This document shows, one piece after another, positions 24,207 to 36,885 of a DNA stretch of 64,000 bases; the stretch's first letter is position 1; every line of letters starts with the position of its first letter. The position numbers were made by a program, and so were the translations under genes. This stretch comes from Pseudoalteromonas sp. MMG007 (GTDB lineage: Bacteria > Pseudomonadota > Gammaproteobacteria > Enterobacterales > Alteromonadaceae): assembly GCF_018100985.1 (NCBI RefSeq), contig NZ_JAGJEI010000019.1:1-64000 (forward strand). The letters run 5' to 3'. The notes below the pieces were generated by a model that had not been told where the DNA came from, ran no database searches, and worked only from the letters and a program-made list of their open reading frames with translations.

Positions 24207-25561
24207 AATTCAAAGCCAGTTCTAGCTGTATATTTACGTTCTAGAAAAGCTTGATAAGCTGGGTTATCAGAGTAAGGTTTAATTAACTCAGCTAATTGAG
24301 TTTGATATTTTTGATGAAACTCCGATGGTGAAAGCCGATCATTATCTAACGTTTCTAAAAAGCTATGCGCAACTTCTTTTAGTAACTCATATTGAACAGA
24401 GACATCAGGCCTATTTACTCCCATGTTTTTAGCAATTTCTTCAATTCCTTTATTCGAATACTCAATCAAAGGCTCACCATCTAACATGATTAGTTCATCG
24501 CTTGATCTGAGAGATTGAATTAGAAATGGGGAGTGTGTTGTGCAAATAAATTGAATTTTGGGGAATACAGTTCTCAAATCTTCAATTACACGTCTTTGCC
24601 ATTTTGGATGGAGGTGTAAATCAAGCTCATCAATTAGTACAACTCCTTCTGTTTTTTCGCAGACACTTTCTTCCAAATGAGGGTTCAATATTGCAGCTCT
24701 TCTAGCTATGTCGCAAAAAAGTCCTAATATTGTCCTCTGTCCGTCACTCAAGTGCTCAAATGGTGTGGAGCTTCCATCTTCAAACCTAACCATTACCCTT
24801 GATTCATCAAAATCAAATCCAAATCCCACACAACTTTCTAAAGCTTTTTTGGCAGCATATTCGATCGCCATTTTCATTGGTGACTTTATTTTCTTTTGTA
24901 ATTCTGCTAATTCAAGCTTCAGTAACCAAACAGCAATAGATTTATCATCTGCTCCAGTATGAAAACAATCTAAATAAGGTTCAAACCTTGAGTATTGCTT
25001 CTTTGCAGAATCTTCAATATCTATTTTATCTTTAGAGATCCACAGACGATCGCATTCATAAAAAGCAATCAAAGGTAAATCAAAATTAGTACCTTTTTCA
25101 ATGTAGTTGAGTACGTCACTTCCAAGTGTTGAAAGGTTTAATGAATACTCTTTCCCATTGTAGGTCTTCGTACCGCTATTTTGGTACTGAATAGTTCCGC
25201 TTATATATGTCTCACTATTTCCCTCAAAGCGAGTTCTTGTCCACTTTACTTTTCCATAAGTAAAAGTATTAAACCTATTAATAATAGGAAACTCACCTAA
25301 CGCTTCAATTCTTGTAGTTTGTGCTTTATCAAAACGTCCGTTATTTTCGATCTCCCTAACCTCATCAAATTTAATTGGTCTCAGGTTATCATTACTCTTA
25401 ATGTAGGCATGAGCCCAGCCAGCTAGGGAAATTGCTACACCTTTAAGCAGAGAGCTTTTACCGCAACCGTTCACACCAACAATCAAATTAAATTCTGAAT
25501 TCAATGTGAATTTCGAGTCGGAAAACAGTTTAAAGTTTTGAATGAAAATGCTGCTTAACAT
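24203..25561 (-). CDS. ptuA: SMC/RecF-like AAA ATPase, Septu PtuA-like
   Basis: 452 aa. The N-terminal IFIQNFKLFSDSKFTL strand pattern leads into Walker A GVNGCGKSS (29-37). A split middle insert (about 50-260) is followed by an ABC-type signature LSDGQR (271-276), Walker B VVLIDELDLHLHP (307-319) and an H-loop TTHSP (341-345). All ATPase motifs are intact. This architecture with an HNH gene directly downstream is that of Septu PtuAB. No reverse transcriptase is present, so it is not the retron-associated form. The cassette reads more AT-rich than fadBA beside it. Confidence 0.75.
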   Translation of the reverse strand: MLSSIFIQNFKLFSDSKFTLNSEFNLIVGVNGCGKSSLLKGVAISLAGWAHAYIKSNDNLRPIKFDEVREIENNGRFDKAQTTRIEALGEFPIINRFNTFTYGKVKWTRTRFEGNSETYISGTIQYQNSGTKTYNGKEYSLNLSTLGSDVLNYIEKGTNFDLPLIAFYECDRLWISKDKIDIEDSAKKQYSRFEPYLDCFHTGADDKSIAVWLLKLELAELQKKIKSPMKMAIEYAAKKALESCVGFGFDFDESRVMVRFEDGSSTPFEHLSDGQRTILGLFCDIARRAAILNPHLEESVCEKTEGVVLIDELDLHLHPKWQRRVIEDLRTVFPKIQFICTTHSPFLIQSLRSSDELIMLDGEPLIEYSNKGIEEIAKNMGVNRPDVSVQYELLKEVAHSFLETLDNDRLSPSEFHQKYQTQLAELIKPYSDNPAYQAFLERKYTARTGFEL

Positions 25562-25693
25562 GGTGTTCGCTCTGTACTAAATACAACTGAAATATGAAAG
25601 GACTATAGCATAAGAATATACAAACTCTGTAATTTAGGAGTTAATTAAGCCCACTATAAATTTATTTTTAGGGCTCAATAATTTTTAAAATAT

Positions 25694-26143
25694 TTACTTC
25701 TTATTTATCGTCACTTGTGGCTCATCATAATCACTGTAATCAATGCTTACTATGTACGTGCCTTTTATTGCGGGTGTATAACTAAAGTAATTATAAATAG
25801 TATTACAGTCTGCAAGCGCTGGTTGGCCAAGTGTTAGTTTTTGCCCTGCAGGTTGTGTATCGCTATAACCGCAATTGTAGCCTTCGCTAAAATCGGCATC
25901 GGCTATTTTAAACTCGTATACTTTACCTGGCGTACTAAATTTAACTTCTGCTTGGTAAAGCGCTGGACCTACTGGCATAAATTGATACTGAGGCTCAGCA
26001 TCCCAAAGCGTAAAGTCGCCTCTTAAGTAAATGGTTTTATCTAGCTCTTGTTGTGGCAGTACGTCGTTAATGGAAATTTGGCTAGTACAGGCTGTAAGTA
26101 AGCCGGCAATAGCGAGTGTTAAAATTCGTTTCATTGGGAGCAT
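25694..26143 (-). CDS. small lipoprotein with a carbohydrate-binding-like region
   Basis: 149 aa. A lipoprotein signal is clear: MKRILTLAIAGLLTAC with the lipobox LTAC (Cys about residue 19). The mature part contains TIYLRGDFTLWDAEPQYQF, which resembles the opening strand of CBM48/CBM20-like beta-sandwiches, then two Cys (CGYSD, ADCNT) that may form a disulfide. The start is either 26143 or the second ATG at 26134; GAGG lies 10 bases before the first. Function unknown. A stand-alone gene before glySQ. Confidence 0.7.
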   Translation of the reverse strand: MLPMKRILTLAIAGLLTACTSQISINDVLPQQELDKTIYLRGDFTLWDAEPQYQFMPVGPALYQAEVKFSTPGKVYEFKIADADFSEGYNCGYSDTQPAGQKLTLGQPALADCNTIYNYFSYTPAIKGTYIVSIDYSDYDEPQVTINKK

Positions 26144-26174
26144 CAGTGAGTATCCTCTACGTTCTGTGAAAACT

Positions 26175-26201
26175 AAAAAGCCAGCAAATCGCTGGCTTTT
26201 T
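26175..26201. terminator. bidirectional intrinsic terminator between lipoprotein gene and glyS
   Basis: The 11-bp stem AAAAAGCCAGC / GCTGGCTTTTT (26175-26185 and 26191-26201) has a 5-base loop and A/T runs on both sides. It lies just beyond the glyS stop on the minus strand. Confidence 0.88.
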
Positions 26202-26217
26202 AAATTGCTAAGTTAGC

Positions 26218-28287
26218 TTATTTTTGTAACACAGAAATATCTGCAATACCTAAAAATAATCCGCTTAACTGGCTTAGTAGCGCAAGACGATTTTGCTTAA
26301 CAGCTTCATCGTCGGCCATAACCATTACGTTGTCAAAAAAGTTATCAACACTTTGACGAATACCCGCTAATTGGCTTAATGCCTCTTGGTAGTTTCCATC
26401 GGCATAAAGTGGTGCGAGTTCAGTTGCAAATTTTGCTACTTGTGAAGCTAATACTTTTTCAGCGTCGTCGCTTAATAAGCTCTCATCAACATCACCTTGG
26501 TTAGTAATATTGTTTTTAGCCAGAATATTACCCACACGCTTATTAGCCGCAGCAAGCGCTTCTGCTTCGTCTAATGTACGGAAATGGCTTACTGCTTTAA
26601 CACGGCGATCAAAATCAACAGGTTTAGTTGGGCGGCGTGCAAGCACAGCTTGAATTACGTCTACTTCAATACCTTCATCTTGATACCATGCGCGGAAACG
26701 CCCTAGCATAAAGTCAAATACGTCCGTTGATACATTTAGATTAGTTAACTTATCGCCAAACAATGTTTGTGCTTTTGCTACTAGGTCTAAAATATCCAGC
26801 GGAAGTTCTTTTTCTACCATGATGCGTAGTGCACCAATAGCAGCACGACGAAGCGCAAATGGGTCTTTATCACCTTTTGGTGCTTGGCCTATACCAAAAA
26901 TACCCACCAGCGTATCAAACTTATCTGCAATAGCTACCGCGCAGCTAATTAGGTTTGTAGGTAAGTTGTCGCCTGCAAAGCGTGGCATGTATTGCTCGTT
27001 TTGCGCAACAGCTACATCTTCAGCTTCTCCATCGTGGCGAGCGTAATGCATACCCATAACACCTTGTACGTCGGTAAATTCCATTACCATTTCGGTCATT
27101 AAGTCAGTTTTACTTAATAAACCAGCACGCTTTGCAAGGTCTTTGTCGGCACCTAACTGCTCTGCAATATAACCGGCAAGCTCGCTAATACGTACAGATT
27201 TATCTTTAAGCGTACCTAACTGCTTTTGGAATAAAACGGTATCAAGCGACTCTAAACGGCTTTCTAATGTTTTCTTTTTATCTGTTTCAAAGAAGAATTG
27301 TGCATCGGCTAAACGTGGGCGCACTACTTTTTCGTTACCTGATATAACCACACTTGGATCTTTACTTTCGATGTTAGATACAAACAAAAACTTATTTAAA
27401 AGTTTGCCGTTTTGATCTAATAACGGGAAGTACTTTTGATCGTCCTTCATGGTGTAAATTAGCGCTTCGGCTGGTACATCTAAAAATGCTTCTTCAAATG
27501 TAGCTGTTAATGTAACTGGCCACTCTACAAGTGATGTTACTTCTTCTAGTAAGTCTTCATCCATCGCGACAACAGCGTTAACTGCGCTTGCTGCCTCTTC
27601 TATTTGTGTACGTATTTGCGCTTTACGCTGCTCGTAGTCAGCAATAACGTAAGCCGATTTAAGTACATCAAAAATATCATCAGCATGGTTGATACTAATT
27701 TTTTCTGGATGATGAAAACGATGGCCTTGTAGTTGGTTACTTACTTGTTTACCAAGTATTTCGCCTTCTAGTAACTCACTACCAAATAAAATAGTTACTG
27801 TATGAACTGGGCGAATAAATTGTGTTTTATTCGCGCCCCAACGCATAGGTTTAGGGATTGGTAATTTACTTAACGCTTTTGCAATGGCATCTGTCATTAG
27901 CGCTTTAGTTTCTTGCCCTGCTACTTTAGCAATGTGCAATAACCAAGCGCCTTTATCGGTTTCAAGTGTTTGTGCTTCACTTACGTCAATACCACAACCA
28001 CGCGCCCAACCCATCGCTGCTTTAGTTGGATTACCTTCGCTATCAAACGCTGCCTTTGTAGCTGGGCCGCGCTTTTCTACTTCTTTGTCTTGTTGCTTAG
28101 CTTCAAGCGATTTTACTTGCAAGCCCAAACGACGAGGCGATGCATACCAGCTTACACCTTGGTGTGCTAGCTCTAGTGTTTCTAGCTCTTGAGTTAAATT
28201 TGCAGCAAAGGCTTCTGCTAATTTACGCAGTGCTTTTGGTGGCAACTCTTCAGTGCCAATTTCTACTAATAAATTTTGTGCTGACAT
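26218..28287 (-). CDS. glyS: glycyl-tRNA synthetase beta subunit
   Basis: 689 aa from the ATG at 28287, with AAGGA before it; E. coli GlyS is also 689. It starts [20 protein letters not shown] as in the family. The body includes [32 protein letters not shown] and [18 protein letters not shown]. The C-terminal DALR-like anticodon domain ends [25 protein letters not shown]. It forms the alpha2beta2 enzyme that charges tRNA-Gly and follows glyQ after one base. Confidence 0.97.
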   Translation of the reverse strand: MSAQNLLVEIGTEELPPKALRKLAEAFAANLTQELETLELAHQGVSWYASPRRLGLQVKSLEAKQQDKEVEKRGPATKAAFDSEGNPTKAAMGWARGCGIDVSEAQTLETDKGAWLLHIAKVAGQETKALMTDAIAKALSKLPIPKPMRWGANKTQFIRPVHTVTILFGSELLEGEILGKQVSNQLQGHRFHHPEKISINHADDIFDVLKSAYVIADYEQRKAQIRTQIEEAASAVNAVVAMDEDLLEEVTSLVEWPVTLTATFEEAFLDVPAEALIYTMKDDQKYFPLLDQNGKLLNKFLFVSNIESKDPSVVISGNEKVVRPRLADAQFFFETDKKKTLESRLESLDTVLFQKQLGTLKDKSVRISELAGYIAEQLGADKDLAKRAGLLSKTDLMTEMVMEFTDVQGVMGMHYARHDGEAEDVAVAQNEQYMPRFAGDNLPTNLISCAVAIADKFDTLVGIFGIGQAPKGDKDPFALRRAAIGALRIMVEKELPLDILDLVAKAQTLFGDKLTNLNVSTDVFDFMLGRFRAWYQDEGIEVDVIQAVLARRPTKPVDFDRRVKAVSHFRTLDEAEALAAANKRVGNILAKNNITNQGDVDESLLSDDAEKVLASQVAKFATELAPLYADGNYQEALSQLAGIRQSVDNFFDNVMVMADDEAVKQNRLALLSQLSGLFLGIADISVLQK

Positions 28288-28288
28288 T

Positions 28289-29191
28289 TTACTTATCCTT
28301 ACACAGCGGGAAACCAAGCGCTTCACGTGCATCGTAATAACTTTGTGCACACGCCTTAGATAACGCACGAACGCGTAAAATATAACGCTGACGTTCTGTT
28401 ACCGATATTGCGTGGCGTGCATCTAACAAGTTAAATGCGTGCGATGCTTTCATTACTTGCTCGTATGCAGGTAGTGGTAAGTTAGCTTCAATTAACTTTT
28501 GGCTTTCTGCTTCACACTTATCAAACTGTTCAAATAAGTCTTCTACGTTTGCGTGTTCAAAGTTATAAGTAGATTGCTCTACTTCATTTTGATGGAACAC
28601 GTCGCCGTATGTTACACGCCCTAGTGGACCGTCAGCCCATACTAGGTCGTAAATGCTATCTACGCCTTGAATGTACATTGCTAAACGCTCTAGGCCGTAA
28701 GTAATTTCACCTGTTACTGGTGAGCACTCTAAGCCGCCTACTTGTTGAAAGTAGGTAAATTGCGTTACTTCCATACCGTTTAACCAAATTTCCCAACCTA
28801 AGCCCCATGCGCCTAGCGTAGGTGATTCCCAGTTATCTTCTACAAAGCGAACTTCGTGAGTAAGAGTATCAATACCCATTGCCGCTAACGAGCCTAAGTA
28901 AAGCTCTTGGATGTTATCTGGCGATGGCTTAAGTACTACTTGAAATTGGTAGTAATGTTGTAAGCGATTTGGATTTTCGCCATAGCGGCCATCCGTAGGA
29001 CGACGACACGGCTGAACGTACGCGCTCGACATTGGCTCAGGGCCAATCGATTTTAAAAATGTTTGCGGGTGAAATGTCCCTGCGCCCACTTCCATATCAA
29101 GTGGTTGAATAATGACACAGCCTTGCTGCGCCCAATAATCCTGTAAAGCCAGGATCAAACCTTGAAAGGTTTTAACGTCATATTTTTGCAT
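28289..29191 (-). CDS. glyQ: glycyl-tRNA synthetase alpha subunit
   Basis: 300 aa class II catalytic subunit. Visible are [41 protein letters not shown] (class II motif region), [30 protein letters not shown] and [25 protein letters not shown]. Activates glycine with ATP and charges tRNA-Gly with GlyS. Heads the glyQS operon on the minus strand. Confidence 0.97.
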   Translation of the reverse strand: MQKYDVKTFQGLILALQDYWAQQGCVIIQPLDMEVGAGTFHPQTFLKSIGPEPMSSAYVQPCRRPTDGRYGENPNRLQHYYQFQVVLKPSPDNIQELYLGSLAAMGIDTLTHEVRFVEDNWESPTLGAWGLGWEIWLNGMEVTQFTYFQQVGGLECSPVTGEITYGLERLAMYIQGVDSIYDLVWADGPLGRVTYGDVFHQNEVEQSTYNFEHANVEDLFEQFDKCEAESQKLIEANLPLPAYEQVMKASHAFNLLDARHAISVTERQRYILRVRALSKACAQSYYDAREALGFPLCKDK

Positions 29192-29283
29192 ATTTGGCTT
29201 TTTACTATCTGAGAAGTAGCGTGAAAATTACCCTCAGTATACCTTGTGCACACTCAGGTTTTAAGCAGTTTGTGCGGTTGATA

Positions 29284-29313
29284 AAATAAAAAAGGAGCCA
29301 TTAGGCTCCTTTT
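29284..29313 (-). terminator. intrinsic terminator after gyrB
   Basis: The 10-bp stem AAAAGGAGCC / GGCTCCTTTT (29290-29299 and 29304-29313) with a 4-base loop. On the minus strand a T-rich run follows, placing it directly beyond the gyrB stop. Confidence 0.88.
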
Positions 29314-29332
29314 AAGATGTAAGTATAATTTT

Positions 29333-31771
<2,439 letters not shown>

Positions 31772-32866
31772 TTATCTTGTTATTAGGTTGCCATGTTTCA
31801 CGTGGAACATTTGTAGTTCTCGTTTCATGGGTTCCACCACAGCAGAAATACTTTCAGATAAAATTGAAGAAATAAAAATTTGAGAACTGCAGTGAGCAAG
31901 TAATTGCCCCACTTTCTCTTTTGTATCTTCGCCTAGCTCTGAAGGTAAATCATCTATTAGCAATATAGATTGCTTATCTGTCTCTGACTCAATTAAACTA
32001 TTTTGCGTTACTTTTAACGCATACAATAGCAACTTTAATTGACCGCGTGAGAACGTGTTCTCCACACTGTTGCCAGCGACACTAAAACTAAAATCAGCCT
32101 TATGAGGCCCTTTACTTGTAAACCCTTGGCGAGAATCTCGCTCAAAGCTTTGCTCTAACGCCTCGTTAAGAGATTCTGTCTCTTTCCATCCAGCGTTATA
32201 GCTAATTTCTAAATCGCGTATAAGCGTTAATTCTGCACACATTTTATCAAAAAATTGCTGCTTAAACCTACTTATATACGCCATTCTTAATTTATTTATT
32301 TGTTCAGCCAGTCTAACAAATTCTTTGTCCCAAAACCTAATTTGGTCAAAATAATTCTTAGGCTTAGTTTTAAGTAGCGCGTTGCGTTGTTTTAATACTT
32401 TATTAAACGACTGCCATAAATAAAAAAACTCATGTTCCACGTGGAACAAACCTAAATCTAAAAACTTTCTGCGTTCTTTCGGGCCACCAAAAAATAAAGA
32501 GTAGCTTTCAGGCGTAATTATTTGTACCGGCATTAATTGCGCAAGCTCAGACATTTTCCTACTTGCTTTACCTTGGATTTTTAAATTAGTTTCACCACTT
32601 TGGGTTTTGCTAATACCAATGGGGATCGATAAATCGTGAAGCGACTTACGCCCATGAATTACAAATTGTTCTTGCTGATGCGAAATAATGCTTTTATGTT
32701 TTGGAGTTCTAAAAGATTTGCCGTGAGAAAGGTAATAAATAGCTTCTAAAAGGCTGGTTTTTCCACTGCCGTTTTCACCATAAATTATGTTAACGCCGTT
32801 GACTGGTTCTAGCGTCAATGCCTCAATATTACGAAAATATTTGAGGCTCAAATGACTTAAGCTCAT
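31772..32866 (-). CDS. recF: DNA replication/repair protein RecF
   Basis: 364 aa SMC-like ATPase that loads RecA at gaps with RecO and RecR. Walker A GENGSGKTS lies near residues 30-38, a signature-like FSRGQLKLLLYAL near 270, and Walker B SILLIDDLPSELG near 300. It begins 15 bases after dnaN. Two parS sites lie within it: one at its 3' end, one in the middle. Confidence 0.96.
   Translation of the reverse strand: MSLSHLSLKYFRNIEALTLEPVNGVNIIYGENGSGKTSLLEAIYYLSHGKSFRTPKHKSIISHQQEQFVIHGRKSLHDLSIPIGISKTQSGETNLKIQGKASRKMSELAQLMPVQIITPESYSLFFGGPKERRKFLDLGLFHVEHEFFYLWQSFNKVLKQRNALLKTKPKNYFDQIRFWDKEFVRLAEQINKLRMAYISRFKQQFFDKMCAELTLIRDLEISYNAGWKETESLNEALEQSFERDSRQGFTSKGPHKADFSFSVAGNSVENTFSRGQLKLLLYALKVTQNSLIESETDKQSILLIDDLPSELGEDTKEKVGQLLAHCSSQIFISSILSESISAVVEPMKRELQMFHVKHGNLITR
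31794..31809. promoter_or_regulatory. parS centromere site 1 (3' end of recF)
   Basis: TGTTTCACGTGGAACA differs at one base from the canonical bacterial parS TGTTTCACGTGAAACA. It lies 10 kb from oriC, and the cognate parAB genes are at 44.4-46.2 kb. ParB-CTP clamps load here for chromosome segregation. Confidence 0.85.
32433..32448. promoter_or_regulatory. parS centromere site 2 (inside recF)
   Basis: TGTTCCACGTGGAACA is a perfect 16-bp palindrome and is the CC/GG form of parS seen in pseudomonads. It is 640 bp from site 1, within the recF coding sequence, so the protein sequence accommodates it. Confidence 0.87.
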
Positions 32867-32881
32867 TATATATTTATAGTC

Positions 32882-33985
32882 TTATAAGCGCATTGGCATA
32901 ACGACATACATAGCTTCTTCATCGCCTGCACCTTCAATAAGTGCGCTGCTATTTGAATCGGCTAATGTAAATAAAACATCTTCAGTTTTTAATGTGTTTA
33001 AAACATCAAGTACATAAGACACATTAAAACCAATTTCTAAATCATCACCTTCGTAATTTACTTCTACCACCTCTTCAGCTTGCTCTTGCTCTGGGTTGTT
33101 AGCTGTAATTTTAAGTAAACCGTTTGAAAGATTTAATCGCACGCCTCTAAACTTTTCGTTAGATAAAATAGATACGCGTTGGAAAGCATTTCGTAACCAC
33201 TCGCGATTAGCTGTAATCACTTTGTCACCACCACGTGGTAATACACGACGGTAATCAGGAAAACGCCCATCAACCAACTTACTGGTAAACGTGAACTCAA
33301 CATCAATAATACGAATATGGTTAGCACCAAACTGAATTGTTACTAATTCATCATCAGCAACCATAAGGCGCATAATTTCTTGCACACCTTTACGCGGTAT
33401 AATTAATTGGCGCTGTGTATTAAGTGATTGCGTCAGCTCTTTTTGAGCAATAGCTAAACGGTGGCCATCAGTCGCAACTGTTTTTATATCAGTGTTATCA
33501 ACCTCAAACGACATGCCATTTAGGTAATAGCGTACGTCTTGGTTAGCCATCGAAAAATGCGTGCTTTCTAGTAATTTACGAAGCTCTATGCGAGTAAGTT
33601 GAAACTCAACTTCACCATCCCACTGCTCTAAATTAGGAAAGTCTTCAGCAGCAAGCGTAGTTAATGAAAAGCGACTTTTACCACTTGTTAAAAGTAGTTG
33701 GTGCTCTTGCAAGCTTAAAGTAAGGTCTGAACCATCAGGTAGACTTTTACAAATATCGAGTAATTTTTTAGCGGGTAAAGTTAATTTTGTATCAGCAATA
33801 TCTTCACCTACAAAAACGCCTGCAACCAACTCAATTTCAAGGTCTGTCCCTGTCATTGATAGTTGTCCGTTTTCTACCACTAACAATACGTTAGATAAAA
33901 TAGGCAACGTATGCTTACGCTCTATAGCACCCGATACTTGCACTAATGGCTTTAAAAATTGTTCTCTTGAAATTGTTATTTGCAT
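32882..33985 (-). CDS. dnaN: DNA polymerase III beta sliding clamp
   Basis: 367 aa, one residue longer than E. coli DnaN (366). Starts MQITISREQFLKPLVQVSGAIERKHTLPILSNVLL; the family C-terminus EEAMYVVMPMRL is intact, as needed for the protein-binding cleft. Three repeated clamp domains of about 120 residues each. It lies between dnaA and recF in the standard order. Confidence 0.98.
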   Translation of the reverse strand: MQITISREQFLKPLVQVSGAIERKHTLPILSNVLLVVENGQLSMTGTDLEIELVAGVFVGEDIADTKLTLPAKKLLDICKSLPDGSDLTLSLQEHQLLLTSGKSRFSLTTLAAEDFPNLEQWDGEVEFQLTRIELRKLLESTHFSMANQDVRYYLNGMSFEVDNTDIKTVATDGHRLAIAQKELTQSLNTQRQLIIPRKGVQEIMRLMVADDELVTIQFGANHIRIIDVEFTFTSKLVDGRFPDYRRVLPRGGDKVITANREWLRNAFQRVSILSNEKFRGVRLNLSNGLLKITANNPEQEQAEEVVEVNYEGDDLEIGFNVSYVLDVLNTLKTEDVLFTLADSNSSALIEGAGDEEAMYVVMPMRL

Positions 33986-33998
33986 AATAAAGTCAGCC

Positions 33999-35390
33999 CT
34001 AAGATGACAATGTTCTTATTAAATTTTGATAATCTTCTTTTATTTCGTGGCTTTCATCACGTAGTGATTTCACCTTACGACACGCATGTAATACGGTGGT
34101 ATGGTCACGCCCGCCAAATGCGTCGCCAATCTCAGGTAGACTATGATTGGTCAATTCTTTAGATAACGCCATTGCTACTTGACGAGGCCTTGCTATAGAG
34201 CGACTGCGGCGCTTAGATAGCAGATCAGATACACGAATTCTGTAATATTCGGCTACTGTGCGTTGAATGTTATCTATGGTTACAAGCTTATCTTGTAGTG
34301 CTAATAAGTCACGCAGTGCTTCTTTTACAAAGTCGATAGAAATCGGACGACCCGTAAAATTGGCGTTAGCTATTACACGGTTAAGTGCACCTTCTAATTC
34401 ACGTACATTAGAACGTAATTTTTTAGCAATAAAAAAGGCCACTTCGTGCGGTAAATTAATTTTACTCTGCTGGGCTTTTTTCATCAAAATAGCAACGCGC
34501 GTTTCAAGCTCTGGTGGCTCAATGGCAATCGTTAAACCCCAGCCAAAACGAGATTTAAGACGGTCTTCAACGCCTTCAATTTCTTTTGGGTATCTATCTG
34601 AGGTTAAAATTATTTGCTGATTACCTTCAAGTAGTGCATTAAAGGTATGAAAAAATTCTTCTTGAGAACGTTCTTTATTAGCAAAAAACTGAATGTCATC
34701 GATCATCAATGCATCAACACTACGGTAGTAACGCTTAAATTCTTCTATCGCATTATTTTGTAGCGCTTTAACCATGTCTTGTACAAAGCGCTCTGAATGC
34801 ATGTAAACAATTTTAGCATCAGGCTTATTTGCCATAATGCCATTACCTACTGCATGTAATAAGTGAGTTTTACCTAAACCAGTTCCGCCATATATAAATA
34901 CAGGGTTAAAAGCAGAGCCTGGATTATCAGCAACTTGAGTTGCTGCAGCTTTTGCTAATTGGTTAGATTTACCTTCAACAAAGCTATCAAAGGTATAGTT
35001 TTCTTTTATATTAGATTTATAACCTGACTTAGGAGCAGGTTCAACAACAGGCTTTTGTTCTCGTGGCTGTTGTTTTGCAGTTGTTTGCTGAGCACTTGGC
35101 GCTGATTGAGTTTCAACAGCTGGCGCAACTTGAGTGTTTAATAAAGGCTTACTACCTACATCAAAACGCAGCTCTGGTGCTTCTACACCACAAATTTCTA
35201 CTAATAATTCGTTAATTCTATTTAGGTACTTTTCTCTAACCCAGTCAAGCACAAAACGATTAGGTGCATAAATAGTTAAGGTATCTTCGGTACTTTCTGC
35301 TTGAAGTGGTCTTACCCACATACTGAATTGCTGCGAAGGCAGCTCATCTTGCAATACATATAAACAACTTTGCCAAACCGACAGATACAC
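33999..35390 (-). CDS. dnaA: chromosomal replication initiator DnaA
   Basis: 463 aa from a GTG at 35390, chosen because GGAG lies 7 bases upstream and the protein then starts [18 protein letters not shown], aligned with E. coli DnaA; the frame extends to 35432 without support. Domain I about 1-85; a Gln/Pro-rich linker about 86-130; AAA+ domain III with [16 protein letters not shown] and LMIDDIQFF; domain IV with the DnaA-box-binding helix ending [15 protein letters not shown]. Opens oriC at 41.5 kb. A DnaA box lies 120 bp upstream, consistent with autoregulation. Confidence 0.98.
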   Translation of the reverse strand: MYLSVWQSCLYVLQDELPSQQFSMWVRPLQAESTEDTLTIYAPNRFVLDWVREKYLNRINELLVEICGVEAPELRFDVGSKPLLNTQVAPAVETQSAPSAQQTTAKQQPREQKPVVEPAPKSGYKSNIKENYTFDSFVEGKSNQLAKAAATQVADNPGSAFNPVFIYGGTGLGKTHLLHAVGNGIMANKPDAKIVYMHSERFVQDMVKALQNNAIEEFKRYYRSVDALMIDDIQFFANKERSQEEFFHTFNALLEGNQQIILTSDRYPKEIEGVEDRLKSRFGWGLTIAIEPPELETRVAILMKKAQQSKINLPHEVAFFIAKKLRSNVRELEGALNRVIANANFTGRPISIDFVKEALRDLLALQDKLVTIDNIQRTVAEYYRIRVSDLLSKRRSRSIARPRQVAMALSKELTNHSLPEIGDAFGGRDHTTVLHACRKVKSLRDESHEIKEDYQNLIRTLSS

Positions 35391-35432
35391 AGTTAAACTC
35401 CCAGAGATATAATTTTTATTCCCGCACATCAT

Positions 35433-35908
35433 TAATGATTAAAAATCATACATTTATTACGTTCAGTTGGCCAAATAAGCGACCCAAGACTAGGTATTAT
35501 GAAGGCACTTTATCCACAAGTAAAAGATTGATTTTTATTAAATTGTTGATATCGATGTATAAAATCATTAACAGGCTGATTTAAAACAGTTTTTATTTTA
35601 AAGGCTGAGGAGTGATCATAACAAAATAACACGAAGATCGCGAACCAAATTTACGATCCAATTTACTTTTCCCCCGCTTTTATTCACTTTTTATACAAGG
35701 GCTGTGGAAAACTCTTTATTTATGATGATCCTACTTGATCACCCTTATAAGATCCCCTTGAAACAGTAAATAAACCCTATTGCGCTAACGTAATTATGAT
35801 TGACTTTACATTACTTAATCTATAATATCTCGCGCTCGCAATGGCACCTATGCCAGGATCGCGACCTGTATAGGATGTTTTAACTTTAACCGATCGGATG
35901 AGATTGTT
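35433..35908. promoter_or_regulatory. dnaA/rpmH divergent intergenic region
   Basis: The 476-bp AT-rich spacer carries a perfect DnaA box TTATCCACA at 35510-35518 (plus strand) and a one-mismatch box TGTGGAAAA at 35703-35711 (minus strand), probably for dnaA autoregulation. Several GATC sites are present. No ORF with coding character. In Pseudomonas-type chromosomes this interval can itself be an origin, but box density here is low compared with 41.5 kb. Confidence 0.7.
35800..35828 (+). promoter_or_regulatory. rpmH-rnpA promoter
   Basis: TTGACT (35800-35805) is followed by TATAAT (35821-35826) with a short 15-bp spacer; TAATAT two bases further gives 17 bp. It lies about 85 bp before rpmH, so it probably drives rpmH-rnpA. 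Confidence 0.55.
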
Positions 35909-36043
35909 ATGAAAAGAACTTTTCAACCTAGCGTTTTAAAACGCAAACGTGCACACGGCTTCCGTGCTCGCATGGCAACTGTAAATGGCCGTAAAGTATT
36001 AGCACGTCGCCGCGCTAAAGGCCGCAAAGTTCTTTCTGCTTAA
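35909..36043 (+). CDS. rpmH: 50S ribosomal protein L34
   Basis: 44 aa, very basic, too short for a 60-residue ORF cut-off. Reads [20 protein letters not shown] then [24 protein letters not shown], unmistakably L34. GGATGAG precedes the ATG. It is followed after 7 bases by rnpA, the universal rpmH-rnpA pair. Confidence 0.98.
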
Positions 36044-36050
36044 TTTATAA

Positions 36051-36476
36051 GTGGAAGACTTTAGCTTTGGCAGGGAGTTACGTCTGTTAACTCCCTCGCA
36101 TTACTCTCGCATATTTAATGAACCCGCTCGGGCTGCAACTCCTTACTTTACTCTTTTAGCAAAACCCAATGACCAAGAAAAACCTAGGTTAGGACTTACT
36201 GTCGCTAAAAAACGTGTAAAAAAAGCATGCCAACGTAACCGTATTAAACGACTCGCTCGCGAAAGTTTTCGTTTAAATAAACACAATTTAGATAATATCG
36301 ATATTGTGCTAATGGTTAAATCTGGTGTTGATGAGCAGTCTAATGAAGAGTTAACCAAACAGTTAACTAAACTGTGGCGTAAAATAAATGAACGCTGCAA
36401 ACCTGGTGCACCTAAACCACCACCTTTTAAAAAACGCCCAAACAAATCAGCTAAATCTAATAAACAACCCCGATAG
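36051..36476 (+). CDS. rnpA: ribonuclease P protein component
   Basis: 141 aa basic protein, a little longer than usual (about 119-130) because of a Lys/Pro-rich C-terminal tail (residues about 115-141). Start is GTG at 36051. The RNA-binding signature is RNRIKRLARESFR. Early part FGRELRLLTPSHYSRIF is typical. Works with RnpB RNA to mature tRNA 5' ends. Confidence 0.95.
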   Translation: MEDFSFGRELRLLTPSHYSRIFNEPARAATPYFTLLAKPNDQEKPRLGLTVAKKRVKKACQRNRIKRLARESFRLNKHNLDNIDIVLMVKSGVDEQSNEELTKQLTKLWRKINERCKPGAPKPPPFKKRPNKSAKSNKQPR

Positions 36477-36601
36477 CAATAGAATTGCAGGGTTAATTAA
36501 TGTATCTTTAGCTCACCTTTTAATCATGCGTTTAAAATCTCTAATTGAGCCTTTAAATACATGGTATCTATTCACTAAATATACGCAGGGGCATAAACAC
36601 C

Positions 36602-36877
36602 ATGAGGTTACTAAAACCACTTGTTGCTATTCCAAAGCGTTGTTTAGTGTTATTTATCCGCGGTTATCAAATGTGGATAAGCCCACTACTAGGCCCGCAT
36701 TGTCGTTTTAATCCAAGCTGCTCTCATTATGCGATTCAAGCAATTAATTTGCATGGATTTGTAAAAGGGAGTTGGTTAGCACTTAAACGCATATTAAAAT
36801 GCCATCCTTTACATTCAGGCGGAGATGACCCCGTACCTGAAAAATTAACCCATATTAACCACCAACACGAGAAATAA
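36602..36877 (+). CDS. yidD: membrane protein insertion efficiency factor YidD
   Basis: 91 aa. Family signature [20 protein letters not shown] followed by [10 protein letters not shown], with an amphipathic N-terminus. The C-terminal [14 protein letters not shown] is also typical. Aids YidC-dependent membrane insertion. It lies 125 bp after rnpA and 8 bp before yidC; the earlier spacer holds nothing I can assign. Confidence 0.95.
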   Translation: MRLLKPLVAIPKRCLVLFIRGYQMWISPLLGPHCRFNPSCSHYAIQAINLHGFVKGSWLALKRILKCHPLHSGGDDPVPEKLTHINHQHEK

Positions 36878-36885
36878 GAGCTGTT

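Noticed and set aside
23448..25690. possible target-site duplication flanking the Septu-like cassette (AGGGCT followed by AT-rich bases on both sides)
   Set aside because: The match is only six exact bases with a loose AT-rich continuation, which is expected by chance in AT-rich DNA.
27884..28192. 102-aa plus-strand frame opposite glyS
   Set aside because: Antisense to glyS, low complexity, no start signal.
35433..35908. dnaA-rpmH intergenic region as the main oriC
   Set aside because: Only one perfect DnaA box and lower GATC density than the mioC-mnmG interval.
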